The notes beneath the pieces are model-generated. The model did not search any database, was not told where the DNA came from, and saw nothing but the letters and a program-made list of their open reading frames with translations. The translations under genes and the position numbers were made by a program. Positions 34,050-45,585 of a stretch of DNA of 64,000 bases are shown here, piece after piece (within the stretch, counting starts at the first letter, position 1; each line of letters starts with the position of its first letter). The DNA is from Gonocerus acuteangulatus (Eukaryota; Arthropoda; Insecta; Hemiptera; Coreidae): the NCBI GenBank assembly GCA_946811695.1, contig OX328123.1, positions 45,897,017 through 45,961,016 on the forward strand. The letters run 5' to 3'.

Positions 34050-34870
34050 CTGTTCGCGGCCTAGCACAGCGAATAATGGTCCGATTTTCATAAAATTTGG
34101 TACAAAAATCTTTCGTCTAATTTGAAAGGTCAAGTTCGTTAAACAGCAGAATCCACCCACCGGAACATAGTTTTTGTAGCGACATTCGCGCGAAAAAAAC
34201 CGTTACGCTTACTTCATATGCTTGCAAGAACTATTTTTATAGGTTTATTTGCCTAGAAAAACGAATGAAACCATTTTTAAGGCAATAGCTTTAACTGTCT
34301 TTGATAAAATAGTTCTTGAATAACGTTTTAGAATCATGGGATTCAGTTAAAATATTTTCTGCATGTTTGAAATTCATATAAACAAAGGTGTTTAAATTTT
34401 GGTTACGTTTGGAGTTAAGGAAGGATTAGAATAAAATATTTTATTTGTAGACATGAAAAGTTTTGGGAACTTCGTATATTTTCCTTAATTTTTTTTTTTC
34501 TTTTTTTACGGCGCATCGACAAATCTTGGTCATTAGCGCCGGCCTCCAGGGTGCAGCCAGGGATTTTCTCAGCGAGCCCTGAGATGAGACAATTTCTGCC
34601 GCCGGTGGGGATCGAACCCACCATCTCCCGCTTATGTATCCAGCGCACTAGCCACTAGACCACGGGAGACCCCTAATTTCCTTAATATCTCGAAAAAGGT
34701 TAGAACTCTCGGTAAGCGGAAGGTTGCCAATCAAAAGCTTACTAAATGCTCTACAAAAAAAAAGATTCTGATGTAATTTTCGACTAAGCGAATTCAATCG
34801 GAGAAATAAGTTGTTAAAACTTCAAATGACTTTGTTTTGTTCTTTTGAACGGGTTTTTGTCTTTGCTTTC
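33850..34870 (-). mobile_element. R1 copy d, minus strand, with SINE
   Basis: Begins (3' end) TTTTAGCGCGGTTCCTCC, a C-run, then the hairpin region and CGCTTATAAGGTTGACCTCA. (TA)n at 34009-34045, the paragraph block, then a SINE at 34484-34672 before the sequence continues TTTCCTTAATATCTCGAAAA. Confidence 0.8.
34484..34672 (-). mobile_element. SINE-A copy, minus strand
   Basis: On the minus strand: GGGGTCTCCCGTGGTCTAGT (box A), GGTTCGATCCCCACC-like box B, the core GGCGCTAATGACCAAG, poly(A). TTTCCTTAAT flanks both sides. It is inserted at the same R1 position as the copy at 10533. Confidence 0.88.
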
Positions 34871-34879
34871 AAATAGTTT

Positions 34880-36170
34880 ATGACCTAAATGGGTTATTTG
34901 TAAACCTACGACTGAAGCCAACTCAGCCCCTGAGATTGGCCTCAGCTTGGCCTAAGTCGAATTTTTACAAAGTATCGATTTAGGACATAAACCAGATGAG
35001 AGCTGACCATGATGAGACTGCTTGGACTACATCAGCGGTGAGACTAGGTGTCGTCACTGAGTTCTGCAAGGAGGCCAGTTGTAATAACGTTTATAATTTT
35101 GGATGTCTTTTATCTTCTTTTTTTATTCAGCTTTTATGAAAACTTACTATAATCATAAATTATTGTGATAAACATAAAGTTACGTTCATTTATTTGACGT
35201 ATTTTCACTCTAGAATTCCAAGTACATTATGAAATTGAGAGATAATCAGAGTTCTGAGTTTACCATTAGAAAGCCGATTAATTTTTACAACTTCTGTGAG
35301 ATTCGGCAGTTTTTAGTGACACGCAGGATACAAAATATAGACATTCTCCACCTGAAATTCCAACTGTCATTATTGATCTGAAAGAAAGGTTTTATCTCAA
35401 TATGGAATGAGAAAAGTAATCCTTCAAATTCTTCATTAATGCAATCTTGAGAGTGCTGTAACGCTGAGGCTAATGGAAGAATGAAGAGAGTAAGGGGGAA
35501 GAAAGCAGAAACCTCTGCCAGTAGCATCTACTTTCGCCTCAGTAGGATGTCTAGTCAAGTTAGCTACAACCTTTTTAGGGATCACGGAAATTTAAGAGGA
35601 CAGTAAAAGGTTCCTCTGCAACATTTAGCAGATTAGCTGAGTTTAATACATTATCTTTGGAGTATCTAGAATGTGGGCTAATTTATGCATAATATCCAAG
35701 CTGTTTTCCTGGACTAGATTTTGAATGAATTTTGCTCAACAAATGAGGCATTTTTAAATGTAATTTATATTGTAAATAAACTCCACTCAGTGTATTGTTG
35801 CAGCATTTAAACCCAAACACTGGATACAATCTTTCTCTTCCTTTCTTTTTTTTTATTTTTATTTTGAGCTGTGTACAACAAAACTATCTTCAAAAATCTT
35901 TTTTTCTGAAAATATATTGTAAAATAGATGAAGATTAATAAAATCTACTGACTAGTTAGAAATCCAATTCAATTCATGATTTGTTCGAAACTTTGCTGCG
36001 AATCGATTCTGTATGTAAACAGAACCGAATCGCTCAGAATACAAATCGGAGTAAAATTACTAAAAGCTAGGTAGTATATATTCCTCATACATTCTTGATA
36101 ATAAGGAATAATTAAAAAATAAAATTATATAGTAAAGGATAAAACTCTGGAATTTTAAATGGTAGGTATA
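34880..36170. other. No recognised gene
   Basis: Mixed AT-rich sequence. An 80-codon minus-strand ORF at 35285-35527 begins with a hydrophobic segment (SAFFPLTLFILPLASALQ) but matches nothing I know. Confidence 0.35.
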
Positions 36171-36175
36171 TAGGG

Positions 36176-36300
36176 AGGAAACCCGCCTATGAGGTTGACC
36201 TCAAGCAATCTGGAAGTGGCGACTTGAAAATTTTACGTTCTAGAACACATAGTTCACGAAAATAACTGGTTCAAATTTATATACACATAACTATATGGGC
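36176..36300 (-). repeat. Decayed R1 3' tail
   Basis: GGGAGGAAACCCGCCTATGA, GGTTGACCTCA and AATCTGGAAGTGGCGACTTG match the R1 tail with many changes. A similar remnant lies at 46985-47110. Confidence 0.65.
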
Positions 36301-36785
36301 GATTCTACAGAAAAGTAGCACTTTTGGTGAAAACTTTTTTCTTTTTTTTTTCATTTTCTTTGTTTGATTTTTACCTCAGAGATAATAAAGCATGTCTAAC
36401 TTAATATTATCAAAGCATTGGTCAATTAATTTTCATGGCCTAAGTGGCCAAAAAGCAGCCATCTTGTTTTTGGGTTGCAGGGGAGTGAGAATAAGAGTAA
36501 ACAAACAATATTTCTTAGCAGTATATGTTTCTAACTGCTATTCTTAAGATACAGCATGGTATATTAAACCGGGGAAATGGCAAAAGCCTTGACAAAAACA
36601 CTTCTTAGGAAAATATAACTGAACAATATTTTTCGTACTGACAGGGAAGTGAAAACAATTTAATCCTCACTTCCCTGTTGAGAAAACGTAAAAAAAAGCA
36701 CATTTGTGTCAATTATTTTTATTTAATAAATTAACAGAACAAAAGCTAATACTACTAGGCCGTCGTAGGGCTCTCATTTTGGCGC

Positions 36786-36834
36786 GTTAATAGGCGTTAA
36801 TAGGCGGCGCTAATGACCAAGATGTAGATGCGCC

Positions 36835-36911
<77 letters not shown>
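36786..36911 (+). mobile_element. SINE-A 3' end with about 74-bp poly(A)
   Basis: GGCGCTAATGACCAAGATGT then AGATGCGCCGTT and a long A-run (36838-36911). The 5' head is missing. Confidence 0.75.
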
Positions 36912-36913
<2 letters not shown>

Positions 36914-37344
36914 GGCTACTAGACGTTTTATAAATAATTGGTCAATATGCGACTAATGAAACCATTTTCTAGTCTGTATCTATAACCGTTGTGGGGGAAA
37001 GTGAGGGAAAAACTAGATTTCTCTCTAGATTCTTTGATGTATTCTTATTTTTTTCGAAACCAGTGGGGAAATCGTAGTAAATGTAAAACATCTATTCAAA
37101 ATCTTAATATGGTTTCCACAAATACGGTTCTTATGCAATTTTTGATAGAGCGATCTCATTTGGAGAACTCGGCGCTTAAATTGAGTAACTTCCGGTTAGG
37201 ATACTGTGAGTTTCCTGTTGTAGAGGCTAAGATTTTGCTACCATGAGATTTCATACTTTCATTTTTACACGAGTTTACATGTTTCACGAAAGTTCAATAC
37301 AAACTAATAACCGTTAATATTGCTTTACAAATGCCACTAGAGAT

Positions 37345-37914
37345 TTTTTTTTTTTTTTTTGTAATACGTTTATTTAACATCTGTACATTTGGAGAGTACA
37401 TTAGTTAAGTTTGCTCTCAGATAAAAATAATGATTATATACAGAATTGAGTTGAAATACAAAATAAATAAAAAACAAATAAGCAAATAAATAAAAAATAA
37501 AATAAAAAAGAAAATAAAATAAAAATAAAAAAAAGAAAGAAAAAGTACGTAAAAAACAAAACAAACAAAAACAATGAATAGTAATGAAATAATAATAAAA
37601 ATAATAACACAATAATAACACTTTTGGAAGGAGCCAATCAATACTGGCACTTCCTACTTAGAATAATGTTTTGTCCCTATTCAGTTAATTGATCACGAGG
37701 CCAATGTCTCTTGAGCCTTCTAGGCGGATTTTTGGGGTGAGTTTGGGAGGAAAGTGTTTGTGCTCTAGTATTGGGATGGAAGGACAGTTTGGAATGAAAC
37801 GTTAGGAAGCGGGATTTTGCCAGTTCTTGAACGAAAGGGATGTTGATAAAACACTATGAAGGGTTTTATTGGAAACATAGAAAGGAGCATTAACTATTTT
37901 GCGGAGGACTTTGT
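37345..37914 (-). mobile_element. 5'-truncated Jockey-type LINE with target duplication
   Basis: Inserted into an R2 end. CACTAGAGAT is present at 37335-37344 and 37915-37924, a clean 10-bp target duplication. The T-run at 37345-37360 is the poly(A) tail of a minus-strand insertion. Only the ORF2 C-terminus and 3' UTR remain. Confidence 0.9.
37677..37914 (-). pseudogene. Jockey-type LINE ORF2 C-terminus
   Basis: Minus strand: KVLRKIVNAPFYVSNKTLH, then after a frameshift INIPFVQELAKSRFLTFHSK, HPNTRAQTLSSQT, RRLKRHWPRDQLTE and a stop at 37677. The order (LR.I.NAP.YV.N..LH, HPN..A..L, RLKR..P.D) is characteristic of the Jockey clade. It is the very end of ORF2, with the RT core absent, and not functional. 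Confidence 0.85.
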
Positions 37915-37975
37915 CACTAGAGATAAGAACGGAAACGCGCTAAGATGACGCATTTCTTGGGAATCAGATTTTTTT
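37905..37975 (+). repeat. R2 terminal repeat, split by the LINE
   Basis: Right half AAGAACGGAAACGCGCTAAG through CAGATTTTTTT; the left half lies before 37345. Confidence 0.75.
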
Positions 37976-38601
37976 AAATGTTTATAGAGTAGAATAGTTC
38001 AGGGTCACCAATAATATCGAGAAGAAAGCAAGCTGATCTTTCTTTTCTTGAAATGAATTTAGTGTAAATAAGTAGGAACTAAGTAGGAAGAGTTTGTGTT
38101 GCTGAATCGAAGGGAAAATCCCCAACTGGAACTGGAGTCGCAAGCAGAGCTAATTGTGAGTTCCTGGATGGTGAGTGCTGTTCCCTGTTCCTCTGGGAAG
38201 CCCTGTCTCTTCTTTCGAATCTTTCCCACGGAAGGCAGAAGCTCGGAGTTCCGTTCTAAAGTAAAACACCTCGGAACTTGGAGGATCAAAGGAAACTTAT
38301 TCTGAATGCTTCTTACATTAAGATGATGAAAGTAAAAAGAAAATTTCAGCATTGAGTAAAAAAAGTAGTCCTGAGGAAGAAATATAATTAATTCTTGTCG
38401 GCGAACAAATTATTAACCAAGAAAGTATTGATGAACTGTAACACGGATAACTACACTATTATCATACAAAAATTAAGGAGGTGAGTAAACTGAGAAAGTG
38501 ACTTAAAAAGTCAACGATTACAATAGAAGATTTCATTGTTTATACCTTTTATTATCAATTAACTCAATAAAAACAAAATAATATGCATTGAGATAATAAT
38601 A
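37976..38601. other. No recognised gene
   Basis: Overlapping ORFs at 38059-38352 (minus) and 38096-38305 (plus) show no recognisable domain. Confidence 0.35.
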
Positions 38602-39246
38602 TGGGTCTTTTTGCGAAGACCACATCCTGTTACTTTTGAAGTAGCAGCAGTGATTTATAACAGTTACTCGTAGTCGCTGATATGCTTACTGATTAGCTTA
38701 CAGGTTCTAATCCATATTAGATAATTGAAAGCAATAGTTATTTATAAAAAGGTTAATATGATCAAAATCAATTCTCTCAACTACGAAAAAAGTTATTAAG
38801 CATTAAAGTTAACTGTTTGGCAGGTTATGAAGGATAACATAAACAATAATATTTGTAAACACTCATATTTTATTCCTTTTTTTTCTCTCTCTCTTTTTGG
38901 ATATTTTACATTTATTTAGCATTATAGGCATACGTGATATGCGTTTCCGCACGCTGCGCTCGCTCAAGAAGATATCAAAACTCTACTCAATCCAGCTCGC
39001 TAAAATTAATAGAATTCTATAAAGCAAGCAATCGCTTTTACTTTGTCAGGAACATCGCGAACTAATTGTAAAGACCCATTTTTCTCACTAACATAAAGAG
39101 AGCTTTTTCACAAAGAAACGCTATTTCACTGTTGAAGGTTACTTTACTCCCATCTCCCAATAGGAAGGCAAAGGAGTTATGCGCATGCGCTGTATCACTG
39201 CTGCTGCTTCAAATTTAACTGGATGTGGTCTTCGCAAAAAGACTCA
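38602..39246. mobile_element. M2 MITE, copy 2, inserted in DUF4817 sequence
   Basis: Ends TGGGTCTTTTTGCGAAGACC and the complement GGTCTTCGCAAAAAGACTCA, with a TIR of about 50 bp that includes CAGCAGTGAT. ATAATA precedes and follows (possible target duplication). Interior words are shared with copy 1 at 6947-7555. Confidence 0.82.
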
Positions 39247-39450
39247 ATAATATTTATTTCTCTGCAGTATGATCGCTGTACCTGACCGCGCGGGGAAATA
39301 TCTGCCGTAGATCTAAATCGGCGCACCAATGCTGGGAATTCCCTTCGGCTAGGATGGCGGTGGTCTGGAAATCTCTTTGCATGAACACGTGCGGCTTCAG
39401 GATTATTCATTCGGCACTCACCCAACACCAGCTAAATATCGTCGTATGTA
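39247..39450 (-). pseudogene. DUF4817-like helix-turn-helix fragment
   Basis: Minus strand: VLGECRMNNPEAARVHAKRF, PDHRHPSRREFPALVRRFRS, TADISPRGQ. This matches the GEC..N...A..YAERFP.RRHPSR..F pattern of the DUF4817 HTH domain found in arthropod transposon-related proteins. The frame is cut off by the M2 element. Likely a relic of a transposable element rather than a host gene; the assignment is by motif recognition only. Confidence 0.7.
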
Positions 39451-39818
39451 ACCCGCCATAACAAAGACGATTGAAATTAAAATAACTATGCACCAAGAAA
39501 TCAAAATCTCAACTGAGCCCATGCCGCCAAAGTGTTGAAAAGCAAATTCCAAATATAAAGAAAGATGATTAGCCTGGTACTAAAAGGTCGATATTGCAAT
39601 CCATAACTGGTCTCTTGTCATAAGTATTTTTTTTTACTGGTACTAATACTGATACATTATCGTTATTTCGATTAAAATTCTTTTCTATTTGTCATTTTAC
39701 AAGAATCCGTCAAAAAAGCAAGGCATTCTATTGCAAAGTCAATAGTTATGATAGGTGAAGAAGTACGGAAGAACTGGACTGAGAATATTCTTCAGGGGTC
39801 ACAATTAGGGCATACCAT

Positions 39819-40287
39819 GGGCGTATATAGGGGGGGGGCTAAGGGGGCTGCAGCCCTCCTGAAATTTTGCCGGGCCCTCACTTCTCGGAGCCAGACGGAA
39901 AATTCTAGTACTTTGCTACAGGACATTTTAAAATGATTTTCATCTTGAGTTTTGAACGAAATGAGAATAAAAGCCGACAATCGGTGCAGCAAAGGTCAAT
40001 TTCGGTAGGTACTGGTAGTTTTATTACGACTCAATATGAAATATACTATTCTGGAACTGCACTTTTTTTGACGTTTATGTACATTAAAAAAATATATAGT
40101 CAATTCAAATAAATATAGGCTTCGCCCGTCTATATTCATAAAAACCCCATTCTTTTTACAAGCTCGTAGCCTATACATTTTTTTTCCAATTAGCGAGGCC
40201 CGGCCCAGGCCCCCAAGGTGCCCGGGCTCGCGACAACAGTACCCGTCAGTCCCCCCCCCCCCCAATGTGGCGGCCCTGTATACGCCC
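39819..40287. repeat. GC-rich element with short inverted ends
   Basis: GGGCGTATATAGGG at the left and TATACGCCC at the right, enclosing G- and C-runs (39831-39839, 40251-40263) and GGCCCGGCCC-type words. It could be a decayed DNA element; no coding. Confidence 0.4.
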
Positions 40288-40317
40288 TGTACACTTGCAG
40301 ATTTTATACTTATAAAA

Positions 40318-40376
40318 TAGTACGTAACAGGTCACGAGGTAGCTGATATGGTAAACATCTTTGATTCTTGACAACA
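40318..40376. repeat. Fragment related to SINE-B tail
   Basis: GTAACAGGTCACGAGGTAGC to GATTCTTGAC resembles 48187-48245. Confidence 0.5.
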
Positions 40377-40441
40377 GATTCATTGATTTTAAGTGTAATA
40401 TATTATTGAAGTATAATTGTTCTAAGGGAATGGTAAAATAC

Positions 40442-41035
40442 AAAAAAAGTCCGACTCGCAGGAACTGCATCATCTTAGCGCGGTTCCGTTCTTATCCGAA
40501 GTGCGATTAGTAAAGGAATAGTAGCAGCTATCGGTAGGTTTTGATCTTTCGTTAAAAATATAAAATAAAATCTCCAAGAGAAGGAAGCTTAAAGAGCCAC
40601 ATATGGAAACTGACAGTTTTCTAAACGGATGGGACTCTCCCGTCATCGCGACGCTCACTCTAGGAAAACTCTATTACCAATATGATTCTTATTTTCTCAG
40701 CTTTAATGAAATACTCATTCCACCGTTAAATAAACTTAAAAAACAAAAGTGAGGTAGGAAAGAGACACAACTTTCGTAGTTTTAAGCACTTACTTCTCCG
40801 ACTGACATTGCCCCATCGAAATTTGCTTCAGAATCTTTTTTTTAGAGAATTTAGTAAGCTTTTGAATGGTTAAATCGTACTTCCCACGATTTCTTAACTG
40901 TTTTGAAGATATTAAGGGGGAAAAATTGTGCTAATACCTACTGATAGCTGCTATATTCCTTCACTAATCGCACTTGAGATAAGAACGGAACCGCGCTAAG
41001 ATGAAGCAGTTCCTGCGGGTCGGACTTTTTTTTTT
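40442..41035. mobile_element. R2 element, complete two-ended copy
   Basis: About 594 bp. The inverted repeats are about 95 bp: AAAAAGTCCGACTCGCAGGA inward through GCGCGGTTCCGTTCTTATC to CAGCTATCGGTAGG, mirrored at the right end. Each TIR folds locally (GGAACTGC / GCGGTTCC with one mismatch). The interior contains an R1 paragraph (about 40770-40935). No transposase. This copy defines which way R2 ends face. Confidence 0.85.
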
Positions 41036-42887
41036 GTCAGACAAATTAATGTATTATGTTTATATTATAATATAAATATTATGTTTATAAGAAGAGCAAA
41101 TCACTTTAATTGCGGTGTAAAATATTGTTGCTAGCTAAATCTAAGCATTATATAAGCTCATAAGGAAAAAATGGTGCTAATGACTCAGATTTCGATTCAC
41201 CATAAAAGGAAAAAAAATTAAGGTCAATATACAAAGATTCCGAAGTATTTCATGTCTGTTAATAAAATATTTTATTCTAATCCCAATAACGCAACACTTA
41301 TACACAAATAAACTTTTTTTAGGTACCTATTTAATACGTATAAAATAAGGTTATAATGAGCGATCCGCTGTGGCATACACCAAGTACTACCACCGTGTGG
41401 AGTGCAACTAGTATAGACCGGTACGTCTGTACCACTGTGGTATGTAAAGAGCGGCTGTTCTGATACTGGCAAAAATTAGAAATCCTACATTCCTAAAGTT
41501 GTTTGGAGGCTTATCTTTATGACTCTAGACAAGGACTTGAAGATGACGAGGGTACACAGGGAGACGAGGGTACCTGGGGACAGGGAAAACGCCCCCCACC
41601 GTAAGCCTCCTAGCTCCTCACCTTCGAATTCATATGATTTCGTTCAATGAATTTAAAAAAAAAATTAATAAATAGATAAAAACTTCTGAAAATAGGGAAT
41701 ACCAAAAACAATTCTAAAGAACGAAATCAACACCAGTACAGTCATCTAGATATTCATAGGGCATCTTCGAATTCCAAGATACCGTTGAAACAAAATATTG
41801 TTTCTATATATACGTATCCTGTTTTATTGACTAATACATTTGACTACTATAAGCAATCACAAAAATAACGAGCAGTGAAAAAAAACTGTAGGAAACACAC
41901 AAAAAGATTCGTTCAAATGAACGAAATTACCTATGTTTTAAGCACTTATTTCTCCAAACATGACCATCCCATCGCAAATGTCTTCAAAACATTTTTTGTA
42001 GAAAATTTAGTAACCTTTCGAATGGTAATCTTTTGCTTGCCAAGATTCCAAACCGTTTTCGTGATATTAATGAAAATATACGAAGTTCCCAAAACTTTTC
42101 ATGTCTAAAAATGAAATATTTTATTTTAATCCTTCCTTTACTCCAAACGTAACCAAATTTTCAACATATTAGTTTTGATAAAATTCAAACATGGAGAAAA
42201 TGTTTCAACTGAAGCCAATGATTCTAAGTACCAAAATCAAAGACAAAAAGAACAGTTCGAATAAGCGAAATCAATTACTTTAAAGTTTTATGCACTTATT
42301 TCTCCGATTGACATCGCCTAATCAAAACTTTCAATAGAACCTTTTTTGTAGAGCATTTAGTAAGCATTCTAATGGTAATCTTTTGTTTCACAAGATTCTC
42401 AACCTTTTTCGAGATATTAAGGAAAGTATACAAAGTTACCAAAACTTTTCATGTCTGTTCATAAAATATTTTATTCTAACCCTTCCTTAACTCCAAACGT
42501 AACATAACTTTCTACATATTAGTTTTAATGAACGTAGAACATGCAGATAATGTTTCAACTGAATCCCGGGATTCTAAGTACCCAAACCAAAAACGGTATT
42601 CAAAAACTATTTTTCGAATTTTCTCGAAAACGGTTAAAGCTATCGCCTTGAAAATGGTTTCATTCGTTTTCCTAGCCCAAGAAGCCTATAAAAAGAGTAC
42701 TTACAAGCTTATGAACTCAAAAACGTAAGCGTTACGATTTTTTCTGCGCGAATTTCGCCCCAAACGCCATCTTCCAGTGGGCGGATTTTGCTGGTTAACG
42801 AACTTGACCTTTCAAATTGGACGACTGATTTTTGTACCAAATTTCATCAAAATCGGACCATCAGGGAAGCCAGAAATGAGCGAACAG

Positions 42888-42951
<64 letters not shown>

Positions 42952-42956
<5 letters not shown>

Positions 42957-44083
42957 TGTGTGGAACGGCTTCTTTCTCCAGCGGTGTCGCTCCTCTCTCC
43001 ATCGCAATATTTCGTCGGGTTCATCTCCGACTTCTTCAGGCTGCTATGTGTCGTCCTCGGTGGTTGTCAAGGGAATGAATTTTTCCCGGATTTTCCCTCC
43101 TTTATAGCCCTGCTTCGTAGACTATGCGGGCCAATGGTGTAGGGGCTCCGTGGGCCAATAGGGCTCGAGGGCTGTCTTCGTCGTTCGTCCGTCGTCTGTA
43201 GTTCGTCGGTGGTCCGTGTGGGGCGCTGGTCGTCTTGAGTCCCTGTCTTCTCCTCTATCTTCTTAAGGATGGGCCGCCAAATGTCTGGGAGGATGAGGCC
43301 TTGCCTTACGTCAGCGGTGTCAGCGAGAGGCTGGGCAGACTCTTCAGAAAAGAGGAGATAGATGTCGCCTTCAGGCCTCTCAACAAGATAGGGGATTGTC
43401 TCGGGAAGAGTAAGGATAAGCAGCGGTTACAAGACCAGGGTGTCTACCTTCTACCGTGCGACTGTGGGAAGGTGTATGTAGGTCAAACAGGTAAGAAGGT
43501 GGCCACCCGGATCGGACAACACGCTGCTGACTACAGGCTGGGACGCACCAAAACTTCTGCGGTGGCAGCACACGGAGAAGAGTGTCCCAAGCAAGTATTA
43601 TTCGACCGAGCCAAGACCCTAGCCAAGGAAACCAGCTTGACAAGGAGACTAATTAGAGAAGCCATCGAAATACACAAGCATCCAGTGAACTTTAATAGGG
43701 AAGATGGCCTCATCCTCCCAGACATTTGGCGGCCCATCCTTAAGAAGATAGAGGAGAAGACAGGGACTCAAGACGACCAGCGCCCCACACGGACCACCGA
43801 CGAACTACAGACGACGGACGAACGACGAAGACAGCCCTCGAGCCCTATTGGCCCACGGAGCCCCTACACCATTGGCCCGCATAGTCTACGAAGCAGGGCT
43901 ATAAAGGAGGGAAAATCCGGGAAAAATTCATTCCCTTGACAACCACCGAGGACGACACATAGCAGCCTGAAGAAGTCGGAGATGAACCCGACGAAATATT
44001 GCGATGGAGAGAGGAGCGACACCGCTGGAGAAAGAAGCCGTTCCACACAAACATGTGATACCCAGCGATGCAATTTAAAACAA

Positions 44084-44088
<5 letters not shown>
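42952..44088 (+). mobile_element. Penelope-like element 2 (PLE-2)
   Basis: Inverted arms of 349 bp (42952-43300 and 43706-44054). The right arm is the true 3' end, carrying the signature CTGAAGAAGTCGGAGATGAA and CCCGACGAAATATTGCG. The left arm is its inverted copy at the 5' truncation point, as in PLE-1. It lies in the (TA)n tract of R1-e. The right limit after the A-rich 44074-44088 is approximate. Confidence 0.88.
43286..43939 (+). CDS. PLE-2 GIY-YIG endonuclease, partial ORF
   Basis: Open frame without stops. The linker LPYVSGVSERLGRLFRKEEI (typical between RT and endonuclease in Penelope-like elements) is followed by GVYLLPCDCGKVYVGQTGKK, ATRIGQHAADYRLGRTKTSA, VAAHGEECPKQVLFDRAKTL, SLTRRLIREAIEIHKHPVNF, NREDGLILPDIWRPIL. 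GIY-YIG landmarks: GVY...YVGQT, the arginine of the R-x-GQH helix, the glutamate of IREAIEI, and the asparagine of NFNRED. The catalytic set looks intact, but the reverse transcriptase is missing because of 5' truncation, so the element cannot move by itself. The C-terminal 60 or so residues run into the inverted arm and are probably UTR. The annotated ATG at 43235 lies in the inverted arm and is unlikely to be a real start. Confidence 0.88.
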   Translation, partial: WEDEALPYVSGVSERLGRLFRKEEIDVAFRPLNKIGDCLGKSKDKQRLQDQGVYLLPCDCGKVYVGQTGKKVATRIGQHAADYRLGRTKTSAVAAHGEECPKQVLFDRAKTLAKETSLTRRLIREAIEIHKHPVNFNREDGLILPDIWRPILKKIEEKTGTQDDQRPTRTTDELQTTDERRRQPSSPIGPRSPYTIGPHSLRSRAIKEGKSGKNSFP

Positions 44089-44139
<51 letters not shown>

Positions 44140-44299
44140 TATACATATATATATATACAAATTTGAACCACCGTTATTTTCGGTCTCTAGGGGTTCTGAA
44201 ACGCGAAATTTTCTTGTCGGCACTTCCGGATTGTTTCATTGTATCAACCTTATAAGCGGGGTTCCTCCCTATGGGGGAGGGAGGAACCGCGCTAAAACC

Positions 44300-44960
44300 T
44301 ATGAAAAAATATATTATATCAGTCATGACTAGAGCCCGGAAGTTAGTCTAAATGCCTCTTTTATCTGACTGGATATATTGAAGAATCAGATAGAAATAAA
44401 TATGTTTTCGTGCATTTAGGAAGTGTAGAGACAATTTTTATTTTGCCTTTTTTTGCCTATTTTGGCTTCCGCTGCCTATTTTAAGATTTAAAGCCTCATT
44501 TTGCCTTTTTGGATCGTTGTGCATTTTTTCCCCCTGCGATTTAAACATTTTAAAAGGTACATAACACATTTTTGTTCATCGAAGACAAAAAAGGTTGCAC
44601 AATTTAAATTACATATTGCTGTCACATATATTTATTCCAAAGCTTTTTTCCCCAACCCATGGATTTAACCTCTGTAAATAACATTACCTTCCTTAGTAGA
44701 AGGAATGCACAAGCATAATGAATAGGAGGAAAGAGAGAGGATGAGGGAAGTACGTCACTTCTCCTTCCTCAAACCCCTTTTGCTGTGACAATGGGTAAAT
44801 TACCTGGTTTCCCGGATTTCGAAATGATAAGATAATGCGGAGGAAGGTAGGAAATCACTTCTGTTTAAAATAAAAGCACCTTTTAGTGCGATACCGGAAG
44901 CAATCTTCAAGTTGGAGAAAAGAGATGATTCGCTGGTATCATCTATGGCGATCTTTGAAG
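44300..44960. other. No recognised gene
   Basis: Mixed sequence. A TTTTGCCTATTTTGGC-type word recurs several times near 44445-44510. A 59-bp (TA)n tract follows at 44965-45023. Confidence 0.4.
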
Positions 44961-45032
<72 letters not shown>

Positions 45033-45439
45033 TATACTCCAATTTTGCGATTAAAGCATATCCGAAGCGTTAAGCGTAAGGATAATAGAAATCTGTTACT
45101 ATATTAATAAGAAACAACTTTTATTTCATAAAATAAAAATTATAAGATCCCTTAGTAGTGACAAGATGGTTTTTTTAATTATGAAGTAAATTAAAAATAC
45201 TTGAGGTCCAAGATATAAAAGCTTTGTCCTTCTTTTAATTAACGAACGGTGTTAAACTGGAATTTAATTGGGCACACGTTCAACGGAAAACGGATACAGG
45301 ATTCCATTATAATTTAATTTTTCTTATCGCGAAGTGATATTTTTTTAGTTAGACGTGAAGTTTTTGTTTAAGATGAAGCGATAATATTTATGAATATTTA
45401 ATTATTTAAATTTTAACGTCCATTATAATTAACTCGGAA

Positions 45440-45585
45440 TTTTAGGACGGGTTTTCTATAGGTCATCACCCTTTTTTAGCCAGGATAGGGCTGATGTATT
45501 TTCTGTTTACCACCCCTAGTGGTAATATCATAGGCTCGGAGTGCTCACGCCTTAACACTCACGGCCACCGGGCCTCCTATTTATG
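45440..45585 (-). repeat. tRNA-like SINE head (Ser/Leu-like), minus strand
   Basis: Minus strand: GGAGGCCCGGTGGCCGTGAG then TGTTAAGGCGTGAGC resembles a box A region, with CCACTAGGGGTGGT downstream. No clear box B. Weak. Confidence 0.4.

Larger units (their letters stand above)
41225..44297 (+). mobile_element. R1 copy e, interrupted by a Penelope-like element
   Basis: Two consecutive paragraphs (about 41930-42240 and 42240-42600), the TTTCATCAAAATCGGACCAT block and (TA)n at 42894-42951. PLE-2 is inserted here. The copy then resumes with (TA)n at 44089, the tail CAAATTTGAACCACCGTTAT and the hairpin/GCGCTAAAA end at 44297. Confidence 0.85.

Noticed and set aside
37370..37650. FYFLFYFIF-type minus-strand ORFs
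   Set aside because: Low-complexity AT-rich sequence in the 3' UTR of the inserted LINE.
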